A stretch of DNA of 64,000 nt from Streptomyces fulvoviolaceus (lineage in GTDB: Bacteria > Actinomycetota > Actinomycetes > Streptomycetales > Streptomycetaceae), in assembly GCF_000718165.1 (NCBI RefSeq), contig NZ_JOEY01000011.1:62001-126000 (forward strand), in the 5' to 3' direction. Position 1 is the first letter of the stretch; the number at the start of each line of letters is the position of its first letter. The notes below the pieces were generated by a model that saw only the letters and a program-made list of their open reading frames with translations, made no database searches and had not been told where the DNA came from. This document shows positions 7,847-17,471 of this stretch, piece after piece. Both the position numbers and the translations under genes were made by a program.

Positions 7847-7986
7847 TGGACAATTCGGTCCAAGGTGATGCCACTGACGAAAAGTGGCACGCAACCCTCC
7901 GCCGGGGCACCGCGTCCCTGACTGCAACGGCCGGCCGTGGACCGTTCGATCACCGCGGCGGCCACGCAGGGGAGGGTGCACGATGA
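7846..7986 (+). CDS. Small 46-residue protein between hpnD and hpnE (DUF6380-like)
   Basis: ATG 7846 overlaps the hpnD stop (TGATG), and its TGA at 7984-7986 overlaps the ATG of hpnE (ATGA), so the frame exactly bridges the two genes. The product begins MDNSVQGDATDEKWHATLRR and ends GGHAGEGAR; it is hydrophilic with no membrane segment. I recall a small Streptomyces family (DUF6380) with this TLRRGTASLTATA-type sequence. That recollection is not verified. Its role may be simply translational coupling or a small partner of the squalene-forming enzymes. Confidence 0.65.
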   Translation: MDNSVQGDATDEKWHATLRRGTASLTATAGRGPFDHRGGHAGEGAR

Positions 7987-9410
7987 CCGACGGCTCACCA
8001 TCCGAGGAGTCGCTCACCGACACTTCGGAACGGCCCGGGCGAGACGCCGTGGTGGTCGGCGGCGGGCTCGCCGGCATCACCGCCGCGCTCGCGCTCGCCG
8101 ACGCCGGAGTGCGCGTCACCCTGCTCGAAGGCCGGCCGCGTCTGGGCGGGCTCGCCTTCTCCTTCCAGCGCGGCGAACTGACCGTCGACAACGGACAGCA
8201 CGTGTACCTGCGCTGCTGCACCGCCTACCGCTGGTTCCTCGACCGCATCGAGGGAGCGGCGCTGGCTCCGCTGCAGGAACGTCTCGACGTGCCCGTGGTC
8301 GACGTCGACAAGCCCGAAGGCCGGCGGCTCGGCAGGCTGCGGCGCGACGCGCTGCCCGTGCCCCTGCATCTGGGGCGCAGCCTCGCGACCTATCCGCATC
8401 TCTCGCTCGCCGAGCGGGCCAAGGTGGGACGTGCCGCGCTCGCGCTCAAAGGGCTCGACCTCGCCGATCCGAACCTGGACGCACAGAACTTCGGCAGCTG
8501 GCTGACCGCGCACGGTCAGTCGGCGCGTGCCGTCGAGGCCCTGTGGGACCTGGTCGGGGTCGCCACCCTCAACGCGGTCGCGGGCGACTCCTCGCTGGGG
8601 CTCGCCGCGATGGTGTTCAAGACCGGTCTGCTGTCCGACCCGGGCGCGGCCGACATCGGCTGGGCGCATGTCCCGCTGGGTGAACTGCATGACCGGCTCG
8701 CCCGCAAGGCGCTCGAGTCCGCGGGCGTGCGTACCGAGGTCCGTACACGCGTCACCTCCATCTCTACTGACGAGAACGGGCGTTGGAGCGTTCAGGTTCC
8801 CGGCGAGACGCTCCGGGCGGACGCGGTCGTCCTCGCCGTACCCCAGAACGAGGCCTGTGACCTGCTGCCCGACGGGGCTCTCGACGCCCCGGAAAAACTG
8901 CGGGAGATCGGCACCGCGCCCATCCTCAACGTGCACGTCGTCTACGACCGGAAGGTGCTGAGCCGGCCGTTCTTCGCGGCCCTCGGCACCTCCGTGCAGT
9001 GGGTCTTCGACCGCACCGACGCCTCGGGACTCCGCGAGGGCCAGTACCTCGCGCTGTCCCAGTCGGCCGCCCACGACGAGATCGACGAGCCGGTCGCCGC
9101 CCTGCGCGAGCGCTACCTGCCCGAACTGGAGCGGCTGCTGCCCGCCGCGCGCGGTGCCGAGGTGAAGGACTTCTTCGTGACCCGGGAGCGCACGGCGACG
9201 TTCGCTCCGACCCCCGGCGTCGGACGGCTGCGGCCCGGCGCCCGTACGAAAGCCCCCGGCCTCTACCTGGCCGGAGCGTGGACCGCCACAGGGTGGCCCG
9301 CGACCATGGAGAGTGCGGTCCGCAGTGGTGTGAGTGCGGCGGACGCCGCCCTCGCCGCCCTGGGCCGGCCCCGCCCCGCGCACCTCTTCGACTTCGAGGA
9401 GGCGGCGTGA
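7983..9410 (+). CDS. hpnE: Hydroxysqualene dehydroxylase HpnE
   Basis: A 475-residue FAD-dependent amine-oxidase-fold protein. GGGLAG at residues 26-31, followed about 20 residues later by LLEGRPRLGG, forms the dinucleotide-binding site. The C-terminal FAD motif is GLYLAGAWTATGWPATMESA. The start ATG 7983 has a strong GGGAGG site, so the longer in-frame extension from 7884 is rejected. HpnE reductively removes the hydroxyl of hydroxysqualene to give squalene. It sits in the hpnCDE block, and its stop overlaps the start region of the prenyl synthase. Confidence 0.93.
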   Translation: MTDGSPSEESLTDTSERPGRDAVVVGGGLAGITAALALADAGVRVTLLEGRPRLGGLAFSFQRGELTVDNGQHVYLRCCTAYRWFLDRIEGAALAPLQERLDVPVVDVDKPEGRRLGRLRRDALPVPLHLGRSLATYPHLSLAERAKVGRAALALKGLDLADPNLDAQNFGSWLTAHGQSARAVEALWDLVGVATLNAVAGDSSLGLAAMVFKTGLLSDPGAADIGWAHVPLGELHDRLARKALESAGVRTEVRTRVTSISTDENGRWSVQVPGETLRADAVVLAVPQNEACDLLPDGALDAPEKLREIGTAPILNVHVVYDRKVLSRPFFAALGTSVQWVFDRTDASGLREGQYLALSQSAAHDEIDEPVAALRERYLPELERLLPAARGAEVKDFFVTRERTATFAPTPGVGRLRPGARTKAPGLYLAGAWTATGWPATMESAVRSGVSAADAALAALGRPRPAHLFDFEEAA

Positions 9411-10540
9411 TGCTCGATCAGCACGGCGCGTCAGGCCCCCGCACCTCCGGTACCGCAACAAGAGGAGAGACTGTGCCCACTGTGCCCCCGGCCTCGACGG
9501 CTGCCGACGCGGTGGACGTGACCGCGCTCCTGGAGCGCGGCCGGACCCTGGCCACACCGGTACTGAGGGCGGCCATCAACCGCCTGGCACCTCCCATGGA
9601 CACCGTTTCCGCCTACCACTTCGGCTGGATCGACGCTCAGGGCAACCCGGCGACCGGCGACGGCGGCAAGGCCGTACGTCCTGCTCTCGCGGTGCTCTCC
9701 GCCGAGGTCACCGGCGCCGAACCCGAGGTCGGCATCCCCGGCGCCGTCGCCGTGGAGCTGGTCCACAACTTCTCGCTGCTGCACGACGACCTGATGGACG
9801 GCGACGAACAGCGCCGCCACCGCGACACCGTCTGGAAGGTGCACGGCCCCGCCCAGGCCATCCTGGTCGGCGACGCCCTGTTCGCCCTCGCCAACGAGGT
9901 CCTGCTGGAGCTCGGCACCGTGGAAGCGGGCCGCGCGACCCGCCGGCTGACCACCGCCACCCGTGCGCTGATCGACGGCCAGGCGCAGGACATCTCCTAC
10001 GAGCACCGCGACCGCGTCAGCGTCGAGGAGTGCCTGGACATGGAGGGCAACAAGACCGGCGCCCTGCTCGCCTGCGCCAGCTCCATCGGCGCCGTGCTCG
10101 GCGGCGCGGACGACCGCACCGCCGACACCCTGGAGAAGTACGGCTACCACCTGGGGCTCGCCTTCCAGGCGGTCGACGACCTGCTCGGCATCTGGGGCGA
10201 CCCGGTCTCCACCGGCAAGCAGACCTGGAGCGACCTGCGCCAGCGCAAGAAGTCCCTGCCTGTCGTGGCCGCGCTCGCGGCGGGCGGTGCCGCCTCCGAC
10301 CGGCTCGGCGAGCTCCTCGCCGCCGACGCCAAGAGCAGCGACTTCGAGAACTTCTCGGAGGAGGAGTTCGCGGCCCGCGCCGCCCTCATCGAGCAGGCGG
10401 GCGGCCGTGAGTGGACCGCCGGGGAAGCACGCCGACAGCACACCATCGCCGTCGAGGCCCTCGACGCCATCGACATGCCGGACCGGGTACGGGCGCAGTT
10501 CACGGCGCTCGCCGACTTCGTCGTCGTACGAAAGAGATGA
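9410..10540 (+). CDS. Polyprenyl (farnesyl-type) diphosphate synthase
   Basis: An isoprenyl diphosphate synthase of 376 residues from ATG 9410 (GAGGAGG site seven bases upstream). GTG 9473, with its own GAGGAGAGA site, is a good alternative giving 355 residues. The first Asp-rich motif is LLHDDLMDGDEQRRH, with two residues between the aspartate pair, and the second is FQAVDDLLGIWGD. The DDxxD residues and bulky residues upstream fit a short-chain synthase, so I infer farnesyl diphosphate for HpnD. It lies between hpnE and shc, linking the MEP-pathway genes downstream to squalene formation. Confidence 0.88.
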   Translation: MLDQHGASGPRTSGTATRGETVPTVPPASTAADAVDVTALLERGRTLATPVLRAAINRLAPPMDTVSAYHFGWIDAQGNPATGDGGKAVRPALAVLSAEVTGAEPEVGIPGAVAVELVHNFSLLHDDLMDGDEQRRHRDTVWKVHGPAQAILVGDALFALANEVLLELGTVEAGRATRRLTTATRALIDGQAQDISYEHRDRVSVEECLDMEGNKTGALLACASSIGAVLGGADDRTADTLEKYGYHLGLAFQAVDDLLGIWGDPVSTGKQTWSDLRQRKKSLPVVAALAAGGAASDRLGELLAADAKSSDFENFSEEEFAARAALIEQAGGREWTAGEARRQHTIAVEALDAIDMPDRVRAQFTALADFVVVRKR

Positions 10541-10573
10541 TCACTATCGGTCGAATAGCCCTCGCGTAGTCGC

Positions 10574-10607
10574 CGGCCGGTGTTGCGAGGAAGCACGGCA
10601 CCGGCCG
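10574..10607 (+). promoter_or_regulatory. Hairpin in the gap upstream of shc
   Basis: CGGCCGGTG pairs perfectly with CACCGGCCG around a 16-base loop, in the only sizeable gap (about 119 bases) within the hopanoid genes. It may be a partial terminator that lowers shc expression relative to the upstream genes, or an mRNA stability element. There is no T-run. Confidence 0.35.
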
Positions 10608-10659
10608 ACGGCGGACCCACAGCAGACGCACCGTATGCACACTGCACGAAGGGGAAGCC

Positions 10660-12660
10660 ATGACAGCGACGACCGACGGAAGCACCGGGGCCCTGCCGCC
10701 CCGCGCTGCCGCGGCCAGCGAAACCGACATCGAGACCCCCGTGGCGACCGGGGTACAAGAAGCCGCCGCACGCGCCGCGCAACGCGCCACCGACTACCTG
10801 CTGTCCCGTCAGGACGCCGAGGGCTGGTGGAAGGGCGACCTCGAGACCAACGTCACGATGGACGCAGAGGACCTGCTGCTGCGCCAGTTCCTGGGCATCC
10901 GCGACGAGGCCACCACCCGCGCCGCCGCGCTCTTCATCCGTGGCGAGCAGCGCGAGGACGGCGCCTGGGCGAGTTTCTACGGCGGACCGGGCGAACTCTC
11001 CACCACCATTGAGGCGTACGTCGCCCTCCGGCTGGACGGCGACGCGCCCGACGCACCTCATATGGCGAGGGCCTCAGCCTGGATCCGCGAGCAGGGCGGG
11101 GTCGCTGCCGCCCGGGTGTTCACCCGGATCTGGCTCGCCCTGTTCGGCTGGTGGAAGTGGGAGGACCTGCCCGAACTCCCGCCGGAACTCATCTACTTCC
11201 CCAAGTGGATGCCGCTCAACATCTACGACTTCGGGTGCTGGGCCCGGCAGACCATCGTCCCGCTGACGATCGTCTCCGCAAAGCGTCCGGTACGGCCCGC
11301 GCCCTTCCCGCTCGACGAACTGCACGTCGATCCGGACCACCCCAATCCGCTCAAGCCCCTTGCCCCCGTGGCGAGTTGGGATGGCGCCTTCCAGCGGCTC
11401 GACAAGGCGCTGCACCAGCTGCGCAAGGTCGCCCCGCGCCGGCTGCGCAGGGCGGCCATGAACAGCGCCGCCCGCTGGATCATCGAGCGGCAGGAGAACG
11501 ACGGCTGCTGGGGCGGCATCCAGCCCCCGGCCGTGTACTCGGTCATCGCCCTGCACCTGCTCGGCTACGACCTCGAACACCCCGTGATGCGCGAGGGGTT
11601 GGCGTCCCTGGACCGTTTCGCCGTCTGGCGCGAGGACGGGGCCCGGATGATCGAGGCCTGCCAGTCGCCGGTGTGGGACACGTGCCTCGCGACCATCGCG
11701 CTCGCCGACGCGGGCCTGCCCGCCGACCACCCGCAGCTCGTCAAGGCCGCGGACTGGATGCTCGGCGAGGAGATCGTCCGGCCCGGTGACTGGGCCGTGA
11801 AGAGGCCCCAACTCCCGCCGGGCGGCTGGGCGTTCGAGTTCCACAACGACAACTACCCCGACATCGACGACACCGCCGAGGTCGTCCTCGCACTGCGCCG
11901 GGTCCGGCACCACGATCCCGAGCGGGTCGAGAAGGCGATCGGGCGCGGGGTGCGCTGGAACCTCGGGATGCAGTCGAAGAACGGGGCGTGGGGTGCCTTC
12001 GACGTCGACAACACCAGCCCGTTCCCCAACCGGCTGCCGTTCTGCGACTTCGGCGAGGTCATCGACCCGCCGTCGGCCGATGTGACGGCCCACGTGGTGG
12101 AGATGCTGGCCGTGGAGGGGCTCTCCCACGACCCGCGCACCCGGCGCGGGATCGAGTGGCTGCTCGCCGAACAGGAGCCGGACGGCTCGTGGTTCGGGCG
12201 CTGGGGCGTCAACTACGTCTACGGGACGGGGTCCGTGGTGCCCGCGCTCATCGCCGCAGGCCTGCCCGCCGCGCACCCGGCGATCCGGCGCGCGGCGGCC
12301 TGGCTGGAGTCCGTGCAGAACGACGACGGCGGCTGGGGCGAGGACCTGCGCTCGTACAAGGACGTCAAGAAGTGGAGCGGTCGCGGTGCCTCCACGGCCT
12401 CGCAGACCGGCTGGGCGCTGATGGCGCTGCTGGCTGCCGGAGAGAAGGACTCCAAGGCCGTCGCGCGCGGCATCGAGTGGCTCGCGAGTACCCAGCGCGA
12501 GGACGGTTCCTGGGACGAGCCGTACTTCACCGGCACCGGCTTCCCGTGGGACTTCTCCATCAACTACCACCTCTACCGGCAGGTCTTCCCGCTGACCGCA
12601 CTCGGCCGGTTCGTGCACGGAGAGCCGTTCTCCGAGCCGTTCGCGGCCAGGGAGGGCTGA
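10660..12660 (+). CDS. shc: Squalene-hopene cyclase
   Basis: A 666-residue cyclase of typical family length. The catalytic DxDDTA motif is present as DIDDTA at residues 401-406. Several QW repeats are visible, for example QDAEGWWKGDL, QENDGCWGGI, QSKNGAWGAFDVDN, QEPDGSWFGRWG and QNDDGGWGEDL. The enzyme cyclises squalene to hopene/hopanol on the membrane. The first 40 residues are low-complexity and not conserved in the family. The ribosome site is GAAGGGGAAG before ATG 10660. The stop overlaps the hpnG start (TGATG), so cyclase and nucleosidase-type enzyme are co-translated. Confidence 0.97.
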   Translation: MTATTDGSTGALPPRAAAASETDIETPVATGVQEAAARAAQRATDYLLSRQDAEGWWKGDLETNVTMDAEDLLLRQFLGIRDEATTRAAALFIRGEQREDGAWASFYGGPGELSTTIEAYVALRLDGDAPDAPHMARASAWIREQGGVAAARVFTRIWLALFGWWKWEDLPELPPELIYFPKWMPLNIYDFGCWARQTIVPLTIVSAKRPVRPAPFPLDELHVDPDHPNPLKPLAPVASWDGAFQRLDKALHQLRKVAPRRLRRAAMNSAARWIIERQENDGCWGGIQPPAVYSVIALHLLGYDLEHPVMREGLASLDRFAVWREDGARMIEACQSPVWDTCLATIALADAGLPADHPQLVKAADWMLGEEIVRPGDWAVKRPQLPPGGWAFEFHNDNYPDIDDTAEVVLALRRVRHHDPERVEKAIGRGVRWNLGMQSKNGAWGAFDVDNTSPFPNRLPFCDFGEVIDPPSADVTAHVVEMLAVEGLSHDPRTRRGIEWLLAEQEPDGSWFGRWGVNYVYGTGSVVPALIAAGLPAAHPAIRRAAAWLESVQNDDGGWGEDLRSYKDVKKWSGRGASTASQTGWALMALLAAGEKDSKAVARGIEWLASTQREDGSWDEPYFTGTGFPWDFSINYHLYRQVFPLTALGRFVHGEPFSEPFAAREG

Positions 12661-13301
12661 TGAGCACACCGCCCGCCCCGGCCCCGCTGCTGATCGCCTG
12701 CGCGCTCGGCATCGAGCGCCTCGCCCTGCGCAGTGGCGACCGCAACGGTGCCGGCGGGCCGGTGACCGTGCTGAGGACGGGCATGGGGCCCGAGGCGGCC
12801 GAGGTCTCCACCACCAGGGTCCTGGCTCACCCTGAGCTCGCCGGGGCCGCCGTGCTGGCCACGGGCTTCTGCGCGGGGCTCGCCCCCGGCATGCACCCCG
12901 GAGATCTGGTCGTAGCGGAAGAAACCCGGCATCCGCGGGGAACCGTTCGGTGCGTCGGGACCGACCTACTGGTTGAGGAGCTGGTCCGGGCCGTACCCGG
13001 GCGCACGGTCCACACCGGACCGCTCACCGGCTCCGATCACGTCGTCCGTGGTCACGAACGGGCGGAACTGCTGGCGACCGGCGCGATCGCGGTCGACATG
13101 GAATCCGCGGCCACGCTCCTGAGCGCCGTACGCGCGGGCAAGCGCCCGGTTGCGGCCGTCCGGGTGGTCGTGGACGCTCCACAACATGAACTCGTCCGGA
13201 TCGGCACGGTCCGCGGTGGAATATCAGCCTTCCGCGTCCTTCGTTCCGTACTTCCCGCTTTCTACGAATGGCACCGTTCCTTGCTGCTCCCCAGGAGGTG
13301 A
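12660..13301 (+). CDS. hpnG: Hopanoid phosphorylase/nucleosidase HpnG
   Basis: A 213-residue purine-nucleosidase/phosphorylase-fold protein. Recognisable elements are the glycine-rich GMGPEAAEVSTTRVL, ATGFCAGLAPGMHPGDLVVAEE, and VDMESAATLLSA, the family signature with the catalytic glutamate in DMES. HpnG removes adenine from adenosylhopane to give ribosylhopane on the way to bacteriohopanetetrol. The family is about 200-250 residues, so it is full length. It is coupled to shc upstream and sits five bases before hpnH, which makes its substrate. Confidence 0.88.
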   Translation: MSTPPAPAPLLIACALGIERLALRSGDRNGAGGPVTVLRTGMGPEAAEVSTTRVLAHPELAGAAVLATGFCAGLAPGMHPGDLVVAEETRHPRGTVRCVGTDLLVEELVRAVPGRTVHTGPLTGSDHVVRGHERAELLATGAIAVDMESAATLLSAVRAGKRPVAAVRVVVDAPQHELVRIGTVRGGISAFRVLRSVLPAFYEWHRSLLLPRR

Positions 13302-13306
13302 GCCAG

Positions 13307-14329
13307 ATGGCCATGCCGCTGCGTCAGACCATCAAGGTCGCTACATACTTGGCCGAACAGAAGATCCGCAAGCGGGACAAGTTCCCGCTCATCGTGGAGC
13401 TGGAACCCCTCTTCGCGTGCAACCTCGCATGCGAGGGCTGTGGCAAGATCCAGCACCCCGCCGGGGTGCTCAAGCAGCGCATGCCGGTGGCGCAGGCCGT
13501 CGGGGCGGTGCTGGAGTCCGGTGCGCCGATGGTGTCCATCGCCGGCGGTGAGCCGCTGATGCACCCCCAGATCGACGAGATCGTGCGGCAGTTGGTGGCG
13601 AAGAGGAAGTACGTCTTCCTCTGCACCAACGCCATGCTGCTGCGCAAGAAGATGGACAAGTTCAAGCCCTCCCCGTACTTCGCCTTCGCGGTGCACATCG
13701 ACGGGCTGCGCGAGCGGCACGACGAGTCGGTGGCGAAGGAGGGCGTGTTCGACGAGGCGGTCGAGGCGATCAAGGAGGCCAAGAAGCGCGGCTTCCGGGT
13801 CACCACCAACTCGACCTTCTTCAACACGGACACCCCGCAGACCATCATCGAGGTGCTCAACTACCTCAACGACGATCTGCACGTCGACGAGATGATGATC
13901 TCGCCCGCCTACGCCTACGAGAAGGCGCCCGACCAGGAGCACTTCCTGGGCGTGGAGCAGACCCGGGAGCTGTTCAAGAAGGCCTTCGCGGGCGGCAACC
14001 GCAAGAAGTGGCGGCTCAACCACTCCCCGCTCTTCCTGGACTTCCTGGAGGGCAAGGTCGACTTCCCGTGCACCGCGTGGGCGATCCCGAACTACTCGCT
14101 CTTCGGCTGGCAGCGCCCCTGCTACCTGATGAGCGACGGCTACGTCCCGACGTACCGCGAGCTGATCGAGGAAACCGACTGGGACAAGTACGGCCGCGGC
14201 AAGGACCCGCGCTGCGCCAACTGCATGGCGCACTGCGGCTACGAGCCCACCGCCGTCCTCGCCACCATGGGCTCGCTCAAGGAGTCGCTCCGCGCCATGC
14301 GCGAGACGGTCTCCGGAAACCGCGAGTAG
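13307..14329 (+). CDS. hpnH: Adenosylhopane synthase HpnH (radical SAM)
   Basis: A 340-residue radical SAM enzyme with the 4Fe-4S motif C38-x3-C42-x2-C45 in [11 protein letters not shown]. The product of the SAM cleavage is added to hopene to form adenosylhopane, the first side-chain step. The [10 protein letters not shown] motif (GGEP) for SAM binding is present, and the C-terminal [12 protein letters not shown] provides additional cysteines, typical of the HpnH/SPASM-like end. The start at ATG 13307 was chosen because of a perfect AGGAGG site 9 bases upstream; the 13-codon-longer frame from 13268 lies inside hpnG. Confidence 0.93.
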   Translation: MAMPLRQTIKVATYLAEQKIRKRDKFPLIVELEPLFACNLACEGCGKIQHPAGVLKQRMPVAQAVGAVLESGAPMVSIAGGEPLMHPQIDEIVRQLVAKRKYVFLCTNAMLLRKKMDKFKPSPYFAFAVHIDGLRERHDESVAKEGVFDEAVEAIKEAKKRGFRVTTNSTFFNTDTPQTIIEVLNYLNDDLHVDEMMISPAYAYEKAPDQEHFLGVEQTRELFKKAFAGGNRKKWRLNHSPLFLDFLEGKVDFPCTAWAIPNYSLFGWQRPCYLMSDGYVPTYRELIEETDWDKYGRGKDPRCANCMAHCGYEPTAVLATMGSLKESLRAMRETVSGNRE

Positions 14330-14333
14330 CGCG

Positions 14334-15491
14334 ATGACCGCCATTTCCTTGGGTGTCCCCGAGGTACCGGTCCGGCCGATCGCCGAGCGGCGCGTGTCGC
14401 GGCAGATCCAGGTCGGGCCGGTGGCGGTCGGGGGCGGGGCTCCGGTGTCGGTGCAGTCGATGACGACGACCCGTACGTCCGACATCGGCGCCACGCTCCA
14501 GCAGATCGCCGAGCTGACGGCCTCCGGCTGCCAGATCGTGCGCGTGGCCTGTCCCACGCAGGACGACGCGGACGCCCTCGCGACCATCGCGCGCAAGTCG
14601 CAGATCCCGGTGATCGCGGACATCCACTTCCAGCCGAAGTACGTGTTCGCCGCGATCGAGGCGGGCTGTGCGGCCGTACGCGTCAATCCCGGCAACATCA
14701 AGCAGTTCGACGACAAGGTCAAGGAGATCGCGCGGGCCGCGAAGGAGCACGGCACGCCGATCCGGATCGGGGTCAACGCGGGATCGCTGGACCGGCGGCT
14801 GCTCCAGAAGTACGGGAAGGCCACTCCGGAGGCGCTCGTGGAGAGTGCCTTGTGGGAGGCCTCGCTCTTCGAGGAGCACGACTTCCGGGACATCAAGATC
14901 TCGGTGAAGCACAACGATCCCGTGGTGATGGTCAACGCCTATCAGCTGCTGGCGGAGCAGTGCGACTACCCGTTGCACCTGGGTGTGACGGAGGCCGGGC
15001 CCGCCTTCCAGGGCACGATCAAGTCGGCGGTCGCCTTCGGGGCCCTGTTGTCGCGCGGGATCGGCGACACCATCCGGGTGTCCCTGAGCGCCCCGCCCGC
15101 CGAGGAGGTCAAGGTCGGCATCCAGATCCTGGAGTCGCTGAACCTGAGGCAGCGGCGGCTGGAGATCGTGTCGTGTCCGTCGTGCGGGCGTGCCCAGGTC
15201 GACGTCTACAAGCTGGCCGACGAGGTCACGGCGGGCCTGGAGGGCATGGAAGTGCCCTTGCGCGTCGCGGTGATGGGGTGTGTGGTCAACGGTCCCGGCG
15301 AGGCGCGGGAGGCGGACCTGGGGGTCGCCTCCGGCAACGGCAAGGGACAGATCTTCGTCAAGGGCGAGGTCATCAAGACCGTGCCCGAGTCGAAGATCGT
15401 GGAGACCCTCATCGACGAGGCGATGAAGATCGCCGAACAGATGGAGCAGGACGGCGTCGCGTCGGGGGAGCCGGCCGTCACCGTGAGTTGA
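14334..15491 (+). CDS. ispG: 4-hydroxy-3-methylbut-2-enyl diphosphate synthase IspG (GcpE)
   Basis: A 385-residue enzyme with the [19 protein letters not shown] opening characteristic of IspG. The three iron-sulfur cysteines lie in [11 protein letters not shown] and the later CVVNGPGEA motif. It converts methylerythritol cyclodiphosphate to HMBPP in the MEP pathway. It begins four bases after hpnH, so it is in the hopanoid operon. I infer a pathway-dedicated second copy, because Streptomyces usually also carries a housekeeping ispG elsewhere, but that cannot be checked in this window. Confidence 0.96.
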   Translation: MTAISLGVPEVPVRPIAERRVSRQIQVGPVAVGGGAPVSVQSMTTTRTSDIGATLQQIAELTASGCQIVRVACPTQDDADALATIARKSQIPVIADIHFQPKYVFAAIEAGCAAVRVNPGNIKQFDDKVKEIARAAKEHGTPIRIGVNAGSLDRRLLQKYGKATPEALVESALWEASLFEEHDFRDIKISVKHNDPVVMVNAYQLLAEQCDYPLHLGVTEAGPAFQGTIKSAVAFGALLSRGIGDTIRVSLSAPPAEEVKVGIQILESLNLRQRRLEIVSCPSCGRAQVDVYKLADEVTAGLEGMEVPLRVAVMGCVVNGPGEAREADLGVASGNGKGQIFVKGEVIKTVPESKIVETLIDEAMKIAEQMEQDGVASGEPAVTVS

Positions 15492-15518
15492 ACAGCACGG
15501 ACCGAAGGGGGCCCGAGC

Positions 15519-17471
15519 GTGACGATTCTGGAGACTGTCCGGGGACCACGCGACCTTAAGGCGCTGTCCGAGGCGGAACTCGGTGAACTGTCCGAAGAAA
15601 TCAGAGAGTTCCTGGTGCACGCGGTCGCCAGGACCGGCGGACACCTCGGGCCCAACCTGGGGGTGGTGGAACTCTCCATCGCGCTCCACCGGGTCTTCGA
15701 GTCACCGGTCGACCGCATTGTGTGGGACACCGGCCACCAGAGCTACGTACACAAGCTCCTGACCGGTCGTCAGGACTTCTCCAAGCTGCGCGGCAAGGGC
15801 GGCCTGTCCGGCTACCCGTCGCGCGAGGAGTCCGAGCACGACATAGTCGAGAACAGCCACGCCTCCACCGCGCTCGGCTGGGCCGACGGGCTCGCCAAGG
15901 CCCGTCAGGTGCAAGGTGAGAAGGGCCATGTGGTCGCGGTCATCGGCGATGGCGCGCTCACCGGCGGCATGGCCTGGGAGGCACTGAACAACATCGCGGC
16001 CGCCAAGGACCGGCCGCTGATCATCGTCGTCAACGACAACGAGCGGTCCTACTCGCCCACCATCGGCGGCCTCGCCAACCACCTGGCCACCCTGCGGACC
16101 ACCGACAGCTACGAGAAGGTGCTCGCCTGGGGCAAGGACGTGCTGCTGCGCACGCCCGTAGTCGGCCACACCCTCTACGAATCGCTGCATGGCGCGAAGA
16201 AGGGTTTCAAGGACGCGTTCGCGCCGCAGGGCATGTTCGAGGATCTGGGGCTGAAGTACGTCGGCCCGATCGACGGACATGACATCGGGGCCGTCGAGTC
16301 CGCGCTGCGGCGCGCGAAACGCTTCCACGGGCCGGTGCTGATCCACTGTCTGACCGAGAAGGGGCGCGGCTACGAACCCGCCCTCGCCCACGAGGAGGAC
16401 CACTTCCACACGGTCGGTGTGATGGACCCGCTCACCTGCGAGCCGCTCACGCCTTCCAACGGGCCTTCCTGGACCTCCGTGTTCGGGGACGAGATCGTCC
16501 GGATCGGGGAGGAGCGCGAGGACGTCGTGGCGATCACGGCGGCCATGCTGCACCCGGTGGGCCTTGGCAAGTTCGCGGCTCGCTTCCCGGACCGGGTGTG
16601 GGACGTCGGCATCGCCGAGCAGCACGCGGCGGTGTCCGCGGCCGGCCTCGCGACGGGCGGGCTGCACCCGGTCGTCGCCGTGTACGCGACCTTCCTGAAC
16701 CGAGCCTTCGACCAGCTCCTGATGGATGTCGCACTGCACCGCTGCGGGGTGACCTTCGTCCTGGACCGGGCCGGCGTGACCGGCGTCGACGGGGCCTCCC
16801 ACAACGGCATGTGGGACATGTCGATCCTCCAGGTGGTCCCCGGCCTCAGGATCGCCGCACCGCGCGACGCCGACCAGCTGCGGGCGCAGCTCAGGGAGGC
16901 GGTGGCGGTGGACGACGCGCCGACGCTGGTGCGCTTCCCGAAGGAGTCCGTGGGTCCGGAGATCCCGGCGATCGACCGGGTGGGCGGACTGGACGTCCTG
17001 CACCGCTCTTCCGATGCGCCGGACGTCCTCCTGGTCGCCGTCGGTGTCATGGCGCCGGTGTGCCTGCAGGCCGCCGAGCTGCTGGAGGCCCGGGGCATCA
17101 ACTGCACGGTCGTGGACCCCCGTTGGGTCAAACCCGTCGACCCGGCGCTGCCGGGCCTGGCCGCCGAACACCGGCTGGTGGCCGTCGTCGAGGACAACAG
17201 CCGCGCCTCCGGGGTCGGCGCCGCGGTGGCGCTGGCGCTGGGCGACGCCGAAGTCGACGTACCCGTACGGCGGTTCGGGATCCCGGAGCAGTTCCTCGCG
17301 CACGCCAAACGGGGCGAGGTGCTCGCCGACATCGGTCTCACGCCGGTCGAGGTCGCCGGACGGATCAGCGCCAGCCTGGCCGTCAAGGAGGTCCAGGGCA
17401 GCCTGGCCGACGAGGAGGCCAAGGCCGTCGACAGCCAGGTCGACGGCTCAGTCAAGGAGAAAGCCGAATGA
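15519..17471 (+). CDS. dxs: 1-deoxy-D-xylulose-5-phosphate synthase
   Basis: A 650-residue thiamine-diphosphate enzyme, full length for DXS. The TPP site appears as [18 protein letters not shown] with [12 protein letters not shown]. The transketolase pyrimidine domain carries [17 protein letters not shown], whose Glu is catalytic. The C-terminal domain begins near [15 protein letters not shown]. It condenses pyruvate and glyceraldehyde-3-phosphate, the entry step of the MEP pathway. GTG 15519 has a GGGGG-type site, and its stop overlaps the aminotransferase (ATGA). The last 30 residues ([16 protein letters not shown]) are an acidic tail not needed for the fold. Confidence 0.97.
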   Translation: MTILETVRGPRDLKALSEAELGELSEEIREFLVHAVARTGGHLGPNLGVVELSIALHRVFESPVDRIVWDTGHQSYVHKLLTGRQDFSKLRGKGGLSGYPSREESEHDIVENSHASTALGWADGLAKARQVQGEKGHVVAVIGDGALTGGMAWEALNNIAAAKDRPLIIVVNDNERSYSPTIGGLANHLATLRTTDSYEKVLAWGKDVLLRTPVVGHTLYESLHGAKKGFKDAFAPQGMFEDLGLKYVGPIDGHDIGAVESALRRAKRFHGPVLIHCLTEKGRGYEPALAHEEDHFHTVGVMDPLTCEPLTPSNGPSWTSVFGDEIVRIGEEREDVVAITAAMLHPVGLGKFAARFPDRVWDVGIAEQHAAVSAAGLATGGLHPVVAVYATFLNRAFDQLLMDVALHRCGVTFVLDRAGVTGVDGASHNGMWDMSILQVVPGLRIAAPRDADQLRAQLREAVAVDDAPTLVRFPKESVGPEIPAIDRVGGLDVLHRSSDAPDVLLVAVGVMAPVCLQAAELLEARGINCTVVDPRWVKPVDPALPGLAAEHRLVAVVEDNSRASGVGAAVALALGDAEVDVPVRRFGIPEQFLAHAKRGEVLADIGLTPVEVAGRISASLAVKEVQGSLADEEAKAVDSQVDGSVKEKAE

